A DNA stretch of 64,000 bases from Citrobacter sp. Res13-Sevr-PEB04-36 (lineage in GTDB: Bacteria > Pseudomonadota > Gammaproteobacteria > Enterobacterales > Enterobacteriaceae), in assembly GCF_015672735.1 (NCBI RefSeq), contig NZ_JADABY010000039.1, forward strand, positions 96,821 through 160,820. Reading direction: 5' to 3'. Positions 48,715 through 56,968 of this stretch are shown piece by piece. Below the pieces are notes generated by a model, which saw only the letters and a list, made by a program, of their open reading frames with translations, was not told where the DNA came from and made no database searches. The translations under genes were made by a program, and so were the position numbers. How positions within the stretch are numbered: position 1 is the stretch's first letter; every line of letters starts with the position of its first letter.

Positions 48715-49980
48715 ATGAACAATAAAAACCTGCAACAACGTCGTCTGGATGCTACCCCGCGTGGCGTGGGGGTAATGTGTGACTTTTTCGCCCAGTCGGC
48801 AGAAAACAGCACCATTACCGATATCGAAGGCAATCAATATATTGATTTTGCTGCCGGGATTGCCGTCCTGAATACCGGACACCGTCATCCTCGTATGGTG
48901 CAGGCAGTTGAAGCACAACTTCAGGCTTTTACCCACACGGCGTATCAGATTGTCCCGTACGAAAGCTATGTCTCGCTGGCGGAGAAGATCAATGCGGCCG
49001 CGCCGATTGACGGTTTGCGTAAAACCACCTTCTTTACAACCGGTGCTGAAGCCGTCGAAAACGCGGTAAAAATTGCCCGCGCGCATACCGGTCGTCCAGG
49101 CGTGATCGCGTTTGGCGGGGGATTTCATGGTCGTACCTATATGACGATGGCACTGACCGGCAAGGTTGCACCGTATAAAAAAGGCTTCGGGCCGTTCCCG
49201 GGATCGGTTTACCATGCACCGTATCCTTCTGAGTTGCAGGGCATCACCACCGCAGATTCGATAACAGCCATCGAGCGTCTGTTTAAAGCTGACATCGATG
49301 CCAGCCAGGTCGCAGCGATTATCTTCGAACCCGTCCAGGGTGAAGGGGGCTTTGTGGTGGCCCCACCTGAATTCGTTGCCGCTATTCGCCGCATCTGCGA
49401 TGAGCACGGTATTGTGATGATTGCCGATGAAGTCCAGAGTGGTTTTGCCCGCACCGGCGAGCTTTTTGCCATGGACCATTACGCCCACAAAGCCGATCTG
49501 ATGACCATGGCGAAAAGCCTGGCGGGCGGTATGCCGCTGTCCGGCGTGGTCGGCAAGGCCGAAATTATGGATGCCCCTGCACCGGGTGGTCTGGGCGGTA
49601 CCTATGCCGGTAACCCGCTCGCTGTGGCGGCCGCTCACGCGGTGCTTGATATCATTCATGATGAGCAACTGTGCCAACGAGCAGCGGCGCTGGGTGAACA
49701 ACTGCGCGCCACACTGACCGATGCCCGTTCGTGGTGTCCGGAACTCGCCGAAGTACGTGGGTTAGGATCGATGATTGCCGCGGAATTTTGTGATGCCAGC
49801 ACCGGAGAGCCTTCTGCGGCCACGGCGCAACGGGTACAGAAGAAAGCCCTTGAGCAGGGACTGCTGCTGCTAACCTGCGGTCAGTACGGCAACGTGATCC
49901 GTTTCCTCTACCCGCTGACCATTCCGCAAGATCAGTTCGTAAAAGCGCTGGATATCATTAAATCTGTCACTAAATCGTGA
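48715..49980 (+). CDS. gabT: 4-aminobutyrate aminotransferase
   Basis: A 421-residue class III PLP transaminase converting GABA and 2-oxoglutarate to succinate semialdehyde and glutamate. It has the substrate region NYIDFAAGIAVLNTGHRHP (first residue differs locally), TTGAEAVENAVKIARAHTGRPGVIAFGGGFHGRTYMTMALTGKV, FEPVQGEGGF, IADEVQSGFARTG, and the PLP lysine near 267 in MAKSLAGGMPLSG. It closely resembles GabT/PuuE. The gene symbol marks the family; a second copy elsewhere is likely. It completes a route from aminobutyraldehyde to central metabolism. Confidence 0.92.
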   Translation: MNNKNLQQRRLDATPRGVGVMCDFFAQSAENSTITDIEGNQYIDFAAGIAVLNTGHRHPRMVQAVEAQLQAFTHTAYQIVPYESYVSLAEKINAAAPIDGLRKTTFFTTGAEAVENAVKIARAHTGRPGVIAFGGGFHGRTYMTMALTGKVAPYKKGFGPFPGSVYHAPYPSELQGITTADSITAIERLFKADIDASQVAAIIFEPVQGEGGFVVAPPEFVAAIRRICDEHGIVMIADEVQSGFARTGELFAMDHYAHKADLMTMAKSLAGGMPLSGVVGKAEIMDAPAPGGLGGTYAGNPLAVAAAHAVLDIIHDEQLCQRAAALGEQLRATLTDARSWCPELAEVRGLGSMIAAEFCDASTGEPSAATAQRVQKKALEQGLLLLTCGQYGNVIRFLYPLTIPQDQFVKALDIIKSVTKS

Positions 49981-50005
49981 TAGTGCGCGTATAGCGTCAA
50001 CCCTG

Positions 50006-50038
50006 GCCGACGGTGGCACATATCGTCGGCTTTTTTGT
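50006..50038 (+). terminator. gabT terminator
   Basis: Stem GCCGACG/CGTCGGC (50006-50012 with 50024-50030), an 11-nt loop and six T directly after. It lies 26 bp past the gabT stop and insulates the next operon. Confidence 0.9.
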
Positions 50039-50114
50039 TCCTGCCGGTTTTTCAACGTCAATTGATCTTCATCGGTAAGTAACCTTATTTATTGGAAATG
50101 CGTTGCCAGATACC

Positions 50115-50140
50115 TCGTTATATATTTTAATACATATCGA
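50115..50140 (+). promoter_or_regulatory. ModE-like operator before the BtuFCD-type importer
   Basis: TCGTTATATA and TACATATCGA are separated by 6 bp and form an imperfect palindrome with 8 of 10 positions matching. The pattern CGTTATAT-N7-TACATATCG is very close to the ModE site of E. coli modABC as I remember it (CGTTATAT-N7-TACATAACG). ModE represses molybdate transport when molybdate is plentiful. It lies about 25 bp before the binding-protein start, a repressor position. Confidence 0.65.
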
Positions 50141-50165
50141 TTTTTCCCCTGTCCGGATGGTATCT

Positions 50166-51221
50166 ATGTTCACTCTTCGTTCTTTTGTGCTGGTTTTTGC
50201 CAGCATGTTCCTGGCGTTTTCGGCGCAGGCAGACCGCACGGTAACCGATCAGCTTGGCCGCCAGGTCACGATCCCCGATAGCGTCAATAAGGTGGTGGTG
50301 TTGCAACACCAGACGCTGAATATTCTGGTTCAACTCGATGCCGCGCAGGATATTGTTGGCGTGATGTCGAGCTGGAAAAAACAGCTTGGACCGGCGTTCG
50401 CCCGCTTTATGCCGACGATTACGACCTTGGCGACGCCGGGCGATCTCACCAGCGTGAATATTGAAAGCCTGCTGGCTACCCACCCGCAGGTGGTGTTTGT
50501 GGCCAACTATGCGCCTGCCGAGATGATCCAGCAGATTCAGAATGCCGGGATTCCGGTGGTGGCTGTTTCATTGCGCCGGGATGCTGCCGGTCAGCAGAAC
50601 AAAATGAACCCGACTATGGCTGACGAAGAGCAGGTCTACAACGAAGGCTTAAAGCAGGGGATCCGCCTGATTGCCGACGTGGTGGGACGTAAACCGCAGG
50701 CTGAAACGCTAATCGACTACGTTTTTGCATCCAGAGCGAAATTTAATGCGCCGGTGGCAGCGATTGCACAGGCGCAAAAAGTCCGTATCTATATGGCCAA
50801 TCCCGATCTCATGACCTACGGTGCCGGAAAGTACACGGGCCTGATGATGCAGCATGCCGGTGGGCTAAATGTGGCGGCGGCGAGTGTTAAGGGCGCGCGG
50901 CAGGTTTCGCTGGAGCAGGTGTTAGCGTGGAACCCGCAGGTGATTTTTGTTCAGGATCGCTACCCACAAGTGGTGACGGAAATTCTAAATGATCCCAACT
51001 GGCAGGGCATCGATGCGGTAAAAAATCATCGCGTCTGGCTGATGCCGGAATACGCCAAAGCCTGGGGATATCCGATGCCGGAAGCGCTGGCGCTGGGTGA
51101 ATTGTGGATGGCAAAAAAACTCTATCCGGATGCCTATAAAAACGTCGATGTTGACGCGCAGGCACAGGATTACTACCACCGTTTTTACCGCGTGAACTGG
51201 CAGTCTGATGCCGCTAAGTAA
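50166..51221 (+). CDS. BtuF/FepB-type substrate-binding protein, probably for molybdate or tungstate
   Basis: A 351-residue periplasmic receptor of the class III (siderophore/B12-type) fold. It has signal MFTLRSFVLVFASMFLAFSAQA, then RTVTDQLGRQVTIPDSVNKVVVL, the family opening, and LLATHPQVVFVANYAP. I chose ATG 50166; ATG 50157 is an alternative, and the longer TTG-started frame would run through the ModE-like site. The fold usually binds iron chelates or cobalamin, but MolA of Haemophilus binds molybdate and tungstate with this fold. The ModE-like site favours that reading. Confidence 0.85.
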   Translation: MFTLRSFVLVFASMFLAFSAQADRTVTDQLGRQVTIPDSVNKVVVLQHQTLNILVQLDAAQDIVGVMSSWKKQLGPAFARFMPTITTLATPGDLTSVNIESLLATHPQVVFVANYAPAEMIQQIQNAGIPVVAVSLRRDAAGQQNKMNPTMADEEQVYNEGLKQGIRLIADVVGRKPQAETLIDYVFASRAKFNAPVAAIAQAQKVRIYMANPDLMTYGAGKYTGLMMQHAGGLNVAAASVKGARQVSLEQVLAWNPQVIFVQDRYPQVVTEILNDPNWQGIDAVKNHRVWLMPEYAKAWGYPMPEALALGELWMAKKLYPDAYKNVDVDAQAQDYYHRFYRVNWQSDAAK

Positions 51222-52212
51222 TCGCGCTTTCCCTCTGCAACCGATGCTGATTGCTGTGGTATTGCTGTTGGGCATTGGATCGCTGTGTGTGGGGCAATAT
51301 CCGCTGTCGCTGCGCGATGTGTTCTCACTGTTGAGCCATTACGCAGACTCGCAGGGTATGGCGCACCAGGTCGTCTGGACCATCAGACTTCCGCGTATTT
51401 TTATGGCGCTGCTTGCGGGCGGCGCGCTGGGATTATGCGGGGCTACGCTGCAAGGCGTGTTTCATAATCCGCTGGTAGACCCGCATATTATTGGGGTGAC
51501 CTCTGGCTCAGCATTTGGCGGCACGCTGGCGATTTTGCTTGGGCTTGATCCGTTCCTGATGATGGGATCGACGTTCTTCTTTGGTCTGGCGGCGTTGGTC
51601 CTGGTATATGCCATTGCCGCGCTGCAGGGGCTGGAGAATACGCTGGTGCTGATCCTCTCGGGCATTATTTTGAGCGGTTTTTTTGCCGCGCTGGTGAGCC
51701 TGATTCAATACCAGGCCGATACTGAAGAGACGTTGCCCAACATCGTATTCTGGTTACTGGGCAGTTTCGCGACCGCCAACTGGCATAAAGTATGGCTGCT
51801 GGCTGTGCCGGTTGGCATTGCGGCCACGTTGTTGTACCAGTTACGCTGGCGAATCAACCTGTTATCGCTCAACGATAAAGACGCCAAAGCGCTCGGGGTG
51901 GCGGTGGTTCCTCTGCGACGCAGCGTGTTGTTGTGCTGTGCATTGCTGGTTGCGGCGCAAGTCTCCGTCAGCGGCAGTATTGCCTGGGTTGGTCTGGTTA
52001 TCCCGCATCTGGCGCGCCTGCTGGTGGGCGTTGATCACCGCCGTTTGTTGCCCTGTGCTTTCTGGTTGGGTGGCGGTTTTATGATTGTGGTGGATGACAT
52101 TGCCCGCACACTGCTGCATGCCGAAATTCCTCTGGGGATCATCACCGCATTGCTCGGTGCGCCGCTGTTTGCCTTTTTGCTGATTCAGTCCAGCCGCCGG
52201 GGGAAACGATGA
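51208..52212 (+). CDS. FecCD-family ABC permease (MolB-like)
   Basis: A 334-residue inner-membrane permease with about ten helices. LSLRDVFSLL, WTIRLPRIFMALLAGGALGLCGATLQGVFHNPLVDPHIIGVTSGSAFGG, and GSIAWVGLVIPHLARLLVGVDHRRLLP are the family's conserved blocks, the last holding the coupling helices. It overlaps the binding protein by 14 bp and the ATPase by 4 bp. The family also contains iron-siderophore and B12 permeases, so the cargo is decided by context. Confidence 0.92.
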   Translation: MPLSNRAFPLQPMLIAVVLLLGIGSLCVGQYPLSLRDVFSLLSHYADSQGMAHQVVWTIRLPRIFMALLAGGALGLCGATLQGVFHNPLVDPHIIGVTSGSAFGGTLAILLGLDPFLMMGSTFFFGLAALVLVYAIAALQGLENTLVLILSGIILSGFFAALVSLIQYQADTEETLPNIVFWLLGSFATANWHKVWLLAVPVGIAATLLYQLRWRINLLSLNDKDAKALGVAVVPLRRSVLLCCALLVAAQVSVSGSIAWVGLVIPHLARLLVGVDHRRLLPCAFWLGGGFMIVVDDIARTLLHAEIPLGIITALLGAPLFAFLLIQSSRRGKR

Positions 52213-52961
52213 TATCTGCCGCACTTAACGTAAATCAGCTGGAGTACGGCTACCAGACACCGTTGTTTGCGCCGCTCACGTTCCGCTGTGAGAAAGGTAA
52301 TATTTGGGCCGTGCTCGGGCGTAACGGTTTGGGGAAGAGCACGCTGTTGGATACGCTGACCGGCGTGCAGCCGTCGCTTGGCGGGAGCATAGAAAGTGAA
52401 GGGGGGATCGGTATCGTGGCGCAGCATACGTATTTGCCGTTTCCCTATACCGTTAGTGATGTCGTGTTGATGGGCCGTGCGCAGCACGTAAAGTTATTTG
52501 CTCAACCGGGCCAGCAGGATAAAAAGCGGGCGATGCAGGCGCTGGAGCAGCTCAACGTTGCGCATCTTGCGTCCAGCGCCTTTTGTTCGCTTTCCGGCGG
52601 GCAGCAACAGTTGGTAATGATAGCCCGGGCGCTGGTCACGGATTGCCAAACGCTGCTGCTTGATGAACCTTGTTCCGCGCTGGATTTAGCCAATCAGCAG
52701 GTGGTACTGCAGCTTATCAGCGATCTGGCGTGTCGCGAGGGCTGCAGTATTCTCTTTACAACGCACGATCCGCTGCATGCACTACAGATAGCCAGTCATA
52801 CGCTGCTGCTGTTGCCGCAGGGGAAATGGCTGGCGGGGCCAACGCAGGATATTGTGACGGAAGATAATTTGTTCGAGGCGTACGGTTTACCGCTGCGGAC
52901 ATTTAGCGTAGGCCCCCATCAGACGCCGTTTATCGCGCCGCTGTTTACCATCAGACGGTAA
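52209..52961 (+). CDS. FecE/BtuD-type ABC importer ATPase (MolC-like)
   Basis: A 250-residue ATP-binding subunit with Walker A GRNGLGKST, Q-loop VAQHTYLPFPYTVSD, signature LSGGQQQLVMIARAL, Walker B LLLDEPCSALDLANQ, and H-loop FTTHDPLHALQ. It completes a three-gene importer. Its 3' end overlaps the convergent ModA-like gene by 11 bp. Confidence 0.92.
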   Translation: MISAALNVNQLEYGYQTPLFAPLTFRCEKGNIWAVLGRNGLGKSTLLDTLTGVQPSLGGSIESEGGIGIVAQHTYLPFPYTVSDVVLMGRAQHVKLFAQPGQQDKKRAMQALEQLNVAHLASSAFCSLSGGQQQLVMIARALVTDCQTLLLDEPCSALDLANQQVVLQLISDLACREGCSILFTTHDPLHALQIASHTLLLLPQGKWLAGPTQDIVTEDNLFEAYGLPLRTFSVGPHQTPFIAPLFTIRR

Positions 52962-53670
52962 GCGGTTCAAAACCGGCGGCGGTCAAACATGCTTGTCCGT
53001 CGCGTGCGAGGATAAAATCGACCAGTGCCTTGACGTTTTTAGACGCGTCGAGCACCGCCAGCTGGTATTCACAGCGAACGTTATATTGTGGGGGGATCGT
53101 CACGCAGCGAATATCGGACTGCCCGGTAAGTGCTGTTGCATAGTGCGCGTAGCCAATAAACAAATCCGCCAGACCCTGGCGAATAATCCACGCGCTGGCT
53201 AGTTCGCCTTTTGGCACGTTAACCGTGTCGCGGCCGCCAACGAGGGGAATGGCGCGTTCACGCAGGCGCTGTCCAAGGCCGGGTTCGAGCACGTTTAGGT
53301 TGTCGAAAAATGCCCAGGTATAGTCTCCGGAAGGGTCACAGCCGGGTGTTGACGTGCCAATACGCAAGGTCGGGTCTCGCAGCAAATCCAGCCATTCGCC
53401 GGTTCTTTGGGTGGTGAGGCAGAGTTGGTTCCAGCAAAAGGTATGCGCGGACAATGCCCTACCGCTGGCCAGCAACTGCTGCGGATGCGCACGATTGGCC
53501 GAGGCAAATAAGGCACAAGGTTCACCGGCTTCTATACGTTCGCGTAATAATCCTGCCGGTCCGTATTCAACGGAGATGTCAATTCCGCTCAGAGACATAA
53601 ACTGGTCTATCAACGGGGTAAAGGCCAGTCGTAGACTGCCTGCAGCGAAGAGCGTGACGGGGCATGACAT
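52951..53670 (-). CDS. ModA-like molybdate/tungstate-binding protein without signal peptide
   Basis: A 239-residue protein of the type II periplasmic-binding fold. The start MSCPVTLFAAGSLRLAFTPLIDQF matches the mature start of ModA/WtpA proteins, where AAGSL contacts the oxyanion. ALFASANRAHPQQLL, LRIGTSTPGCDPSGDYTWAFFDNL and GLADLFIGYAHYA are further family blocks. There is no signal peptide, and no transport genes on its strand. It converges on the MolBC-like importer. A cytosolic oxyanion sensor or storage protein is possible. A cysteine-containing N terminus as a remnant signal is unlikely. Confidence 0.82.
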   Translation of the reverse strand: MSCPVTLFAAGSLRLAFTPLIDQFMSLSGIDISVEYGPAGLLRERIEAGEPCALFASANRAHPQQLLASGRALSAHTFCWNQLCLTTQRTGEWLDLLRDPTLRIGTSTPGCDPSGDYTWAFFDNLNVLEPGLGQRLRERAIPLVGGRDTVNVPKGELASAWIIRQGLADLFIGYAHYATALTGQSDIRCVTIPPQYNVRCEYQLAVLDASKNVKALVDFILARDGQACLTAAGFEPLTV

Positions 53671-54037
53671 AATGTAGCGAGTCCTGAATTCGAGGTCTGA
53701 ATAATATTATTGTATATGACAGATTATTGAATTGCCGCCCAGACGTTATCGCAGGCACATTCACCGTTATGATTATCTTTCTTATTCCCTCGTGGGCGTC
53801 ATCGTTGATATCCCAGATATTATGGTTGTCTTCCATATGCGAGAAGAGAAATATACAGGGACTGTGTCCATAATTTTCAATGGTGTGGATCGGATATCTG
53901 GCAATCATGTCGCGAGTGCTATATCCACATGACTTCATGTGTTCCTGGACGTAGGGGAGAAGGTCTTCACCGAAATGGGCAGTAAAAATTCGTTGAATAT
54001 GCGTAGCAGGGGAGTGACGTATGCAAAAAAATTGCAT
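53579..54037 (-). CDS. Weak hypothetical ORF between ModA-like gene and tRNA-Val
   Basis: A 152-residue open frame opens MQFFCIRHSPATHIQRIFTA. Its first hundred residues have a plausible protein-like composition (HFGEDLLPYVQEHMKSCGYS, IWDINDDAHEGIRK). It has no good ribosome site, matches no family I know, and its last 92 bp overlap the start of the ModA-like gene in another frame. It may be a decayed gene beside the tRNA. Confidence 0.25.
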   Translation of the reverse strand: MQFFCIRHSPATHIQRIFTAHFGEDLLPYVQEHMKSCGYSTRDMIARYPIHTIENYGHSPCIFLFSHMEDNHNIWDINDDAHEGIRKIIITVNVPAITSGRQFNNLSYTIILFRPRIQDSLHYVMPRHALRCRQSTTGLYPVDRPVYVSERN

Positions 54038-54105
54038 GGTCTGTATATCGGATGTGAATTAAGGATTTTTTGAGAGAGTAAGCACCAAATCGAAAGAAAT
54101 TGATT

Positions 54106-54182
54106 TGGTGCGTCCGAGTGGACTCGAACCACCGACCCCCACCATGTCAAGGTGGTGCTCTAACCAACTGAGCTACGGACGC
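54106..54182 (-). tRNA. valW: tRNA-Val (GAC)
   Basis: The minus strand reads GCGTCCGTAGCTCAGTTGG and ends with encoded CCA. It has a full cloverleaf: acceptor GCGTCCG/CGGACGC, anticodon stem ACCAC with loop CTTGACATG, anticodon GAC (complement of 54146-54148), and T arm GGTTCGAGTCC. It matches E. coli valW as remembered. It is transcribed after valV. Confidence 0.97.
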
Positions 54183-54186
54183 AAAA

Positions 54187-54263
54187 TGGTGCGTTCAATT
54201 GGACTCGAACCAACGACCCCCACCATGTCAAGGTGGTGCTCTAACCAACTGAGCTATGAACGC
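54187..54263 (-). tRNA. valV: tRNA-Val (GAC)
   Basis: The minus strand starts GCGTTCATAGCTCAGTTGG with encoded CCA at the 3' end. The acceptor is GCGTTCA/TGAACGC and the anticodon GAC is at 54227-54229 (complement). It differs from valW mainly in the acceptor and T arms. It is separated from valW by 4 bp, as one transcript. This tRNA is, as I recall, the reported border of SPI-2 in Salmonella. Confidence 0.97.
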
Positions 54264-54365
54264 AACGTTGTAGGTGACAACGGGGACGAATATTAGCGGC
54301 ACAGAACGAATGAGGCAAGAGGGAAATTGTATTTTTCTGCATGTTTTCACGCGATCGCAGAGTAA

Positions 54366-54941
54366 TTAAGCAAGTTGATTATATTTTGTTGATTTTGCAG
54401 CGTGTTTTTTACTCAGGCTGTGCGCTGGGGGCATAATGGGGGCATTTTGGTCCTGCTGTAAGACCGCTATAAATTCCAGTCTACGGGGACTGATAAAACC
54501 TTGCCCTCCTAATGCTGAAAGCTGCCACAATGGTTTGCCACCCACCTCACCAACCGTTTCCAGCGTGCAACCCATTTCGTCAAGCAAGAGGGTTAATTCT
54601 TTTGAGTCGGGCTCCAGTAAACGATCCACCTTACTATGCCCCATATAAGACCACTCGCCATTGTTTTCTTTAAAATAGAGGAATGGACTACATTCCTTTT
54701 GCACTTTCTCAAGACGGTTGAAGTAGTTTCGGTACGCATTATCGCCAGAAATGAACAATAGATTATCCAGAGGGCCATTGACCTCTCTGCGCGCAAAGAT
54801 GGCGCGAATTAATGTAGAGGAATTGCCACGCGAAGGATTTAAAAACCCGCCCTGCGACAGTCCCTTTTCGCCCGGTTTCAGGGATTTATAACGCTTCTGT
54901 ATGTCCCTGAATGGATAGTTTTCACCGACGGTAAATGCCAT
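54366..54941 (-). CDS. Hypothetical protein, accessory region after the tRNAs
   Basis: This 191-residue protein from ATG 54941 opens MAFTVGENYPFRDIQKRYKS, with a CAGGAGAAG-type ribosome site upstream. It contains FLNPSRGNSSTLIRAIFARR and PFLYFKENNGEWSYMGHSKVDR, which recall the small EVE/SRA-like or McrA-head folds of restriction-related proteins, but I cannot assign a family. No signal or membrane segment is visible. It ends in a lysine-rich tail. It is likely a mobile or defence-associated accessory gene; that is a guess. Confidence 0.6.
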   Translation of the reverse strand: MAFTVGENYPFRDIQKRYKSLKPGEKGLSQGGFLNPSRGNSSTLIRAIFARREVNGPLDNLLFISGDNAYRNYFNRLEKVQKECSPFLYFKENNGEWSYMGHSKVDRLLEPDSKELTLLLDEMGCTLETVGEVGGKPLWQLSALGGQGFISPRRLEFIAVLQQDQNAPIMPPAHSLSKKHAAKSTKYNQLA

Positions 54942-55414
54942 TGCACTTCTCCTGAAAAACAACTATCTAAAGGATAATTAACGACCAAAATGTTGAAAAC
55001 TTTATTCAGTAGCAGAAAAAATCGCGACTTCGCGCTGTTTTTAGTTTGTTGGGAATTGCAGGCATTCCTGTAATCCATACCATTCGCTTTTAGATAATTT
55101 CCGGAGACCCTCCAAGGCCAATGTACGCTCTTCGCTCACAGCGGACCTTGCGGACCTTTCGGCGGTTCGCTCGGACAAGCAATACCAGTTGCAGACGATG
55201 CTCGATGAATTCTTTATTGAGTGCCTGCAACGATGAACATCATTGGTAATCCCGGAAAGCAAGATGTCTTAATTCTTGCATATCTCTAACAGCAAACGCA
55301 TGCACTTGATGACCACGCTGGCCATCGGGGAACAGGCGAGCGGAAACGACTGAAATTATCCCGTATTACGCTGGCGCCAGCTTAGCACTGGCCACCAGCT
55401 TGAAGGGGTGTAAG
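54942..55414. other. Gene-poor stretch with remnants
   Basis: No convincing gene is present. A minus-strand frame at 55041-55262 (73 codons, ending EWYGLQECLQFPTN) has a biased, protein-like tail but no ribosome site and no recognised family, so it may be a fragment. A perfect 12-bp palindrome GCTGGCGCCAGC lies near 55,370. Confidence 0.4.
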
Positions 55415-56404
55415 CTATTGGTTTCTGAGGAAAGCGGTCCTTGAAAGGGTCATTTGCGTCTGGCAGTCGACCATTTTTTTGACTTCAGCATCTGTTCCCT
55501 GCATTGAAACTTTGCCGCACATAGCATCCTTAGTTTTGATCCACTGGCGCTGAGAAGGCAGAAACTCTTTTTTCTTCGCCGGCGTTAACGTGCTCCAGGC
55601 GGTATTCAAATCAGAGTCGGCATTCGCAAACGCCATTCGGGACTGATCAAGGCTGTCAGCTTTTTGCTGCTGAGGCTGCTGGTAGGATTGTTGTGGAATG
55701 GTTTGCTGAACTTGCTGCTCCGCCTTTTCTTGCGCCTGAAGCTGTGTCTGCCTCTCTATTTGCTGATCCGCCTCATACTTAGCCTGTTGCTGCGCCCTGA
55801 GTTGTGCCTGTTGTTCCGCTTCAATTTGACTCTGCTGGGCATCCTTAGCCTGCTGGATTTTCTGCTGCTCAACGATCGGGTTGATGATGGAAAGCGATGT
55901 CAGTACAGCGACACCCACTGATATAGGATTATCAGAAGAGGCTTTTACAAAAACGTTTTTCTGATCGTCGGTCGCCTGCGCGGTGTAGGAGATGCGTTTT
56001 GAAAAGGCGTTTGCGTTATTATCCAAAGACAGGCTTTCCATTTGCTTGTCGAGATTACGGTTGAAGTTCTTTCTGTAAGCATCAGAAAGCTGGGCGTACT
56101 CGTTCGCAGGTAGGGTCATCGTCACGGTCCCTTCACAAGTTTTCATTGTGCTGCCCGTATCACTTGAGGTTGTGGAGATTTCAGAGATGGCCAGTTTGAT
56201 CTTGTCCAAAGCGCTTCGTTTGGTCTGATTAGTGACGTCAGGGTATTTGTCGACCTGTTCAGAGAGTCCTTCATAAGCAGATTTTTTTAATAAATCCATG
56301 AGAGCTGACTGGGTCATTTCAGAGGAACAACCGGTCACGTCATTTTTGTTATCACAGCCTGTAATGGCAACGGCGAGTAAGAGTGCTGAGTATTTTAATC
56401 TCAT
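55415..56404 (-). CDS. Lipoprotein with Gln-rich coiled coil and LprI/DUF1311 domain
   Basis: This 329-residue protein begins MRLKYSALLLAVAITGCDNK, with lipobox AITGC and Cys17 as the lipid site. Residues about 25-165 are a globular part. A Gln/Ala/Glu-rich region follows, about 175-250 (QQSQIEAEQQAQLRAQQQAK). The end resembles the LprI-type lysozyme-inhibitor domain (DUF1311): SRMAFANADSDLNTAWSTL, then DAMCGKVSMQ and CQTQMTLSRTAFL with paired cysteines. Aspartate after the lipidated cysteine (CD) would favour inner-membrane retention. Exact function is unknown. Confidence 0.75.
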   Translation of the reverse strand: MRLKYSALLLAVAITGCDNKNDVTGCSSEMTQSALMDLLKKSAYEGLSEQVDKYPDVTNQTKRSALDKIKLAISEISTTSSDTGSTMKTCEGTVTMTLPANEYAQLSDAYRKNFNRNLDKQMESLSLDNNANAFSKRISYTAQATDDQKNVFVKASSDNPISVGVAVLTSLSIINPIVEQQKIQQAKDAQQSQIEAEQQAQLRAQQQAKYEADQQIERQTQLQAQEKAEQQVQQTIPQQSYQQPQQQKADSLDQSRMAFANADSDLNTAWSTLTPAKKKEFLPSQRQWIKTKDAMCGKVSMQGTDAEVKKMVDCQTQMTLSRTAFLRNQ

Positions 56405-56671
56405 GAGTTCCCTTTAGAGTAAGGATTGGCTTTTAAGAGGCGGTCTGTAATCAGTCCGTAGGACTACAGCAAACAGCACTGAACACTGAACGCATCACAA
56501 GCAAGAACCAAGGTGATATCGGCAAAGGCTGTGAAATCTTTAATTCAGCTGATGAGAACGGTATGCGCAGGGGACTGTAACGATGATCCCGAAGCCGGAA
56601 ACCTGCGAGGCAGGTTTTCGTTGCTGAGCTTAATAAAGGCCAGAGTACACCAGCAACGGATCCTTCAGGCG

Positions 56672-56866
56672 ATGGAACAGCAACAGCACAACAACACTGA
56701 CATGAGTATTAATGCCATCAACCAGACGTTTATTAATCTCTACGATACGCGTTATTTCCATACCTTAACCCATAGCCGCGCCATTCTGGGTGAGGGGATG
56801 CGCTGGACTCAGGCGTTGAAAGGTTATGTGCAAAACATCACCAGGACGCTTATTGGGAAAGGATAG
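56672..56866 (+). CDS. Hypothetical small ORF
   Basis: A 64-residue frame (MEQQQHNNTDMSINAINQTF to ITRTLIGKG) precedes a good terminator at 56,932. The frame is open upstream to 56513, where the sequence looks less protein-like. The ribosome site is weak. The composition is plausible, but I recognise no family; it could be the tail of a degraded gene. The 56,405-56,671 stretch before it has only a small hairpin near 56,600. Confidence 0.35.
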   Translation: MEQQQHNNTDMSINAINQTFINLYDTRYFHTLTHSRAILGEGMRWTQALKGYVQNITRTLIGKG

Positions 56867-56931
56867 TTAATCGGGTAAATGGTTAATATTGTCAGGTTCT
56901 AAAAATGGTTTTGAGATCCTCTCCAGAAAGT

Positions 56932-56961
56932 CCCGAATGTCGCGAGCATCCGGGGCTTTTT
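56932..56961 (+). terminator. Intrinsic terminator
   Basis: CCCGAATG pairs with CATCCGGG (56932-56939 with 56947-56954, one mismatch), followed by GCTTTTT. It would end rightward transcription of the small ORF, just before the convergent cupin gene's stop. Confidence 0.75.
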
Positions 56962-56968
56962 GGTGGTG

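Noticed and set aside
54106..54263. tRNA-Asp reading of the GTC on the plus strand
   Set aside because: The genes are on the minus strand, where the anticodon is GAC (Val); the cloverleaf and CCA only work that way.
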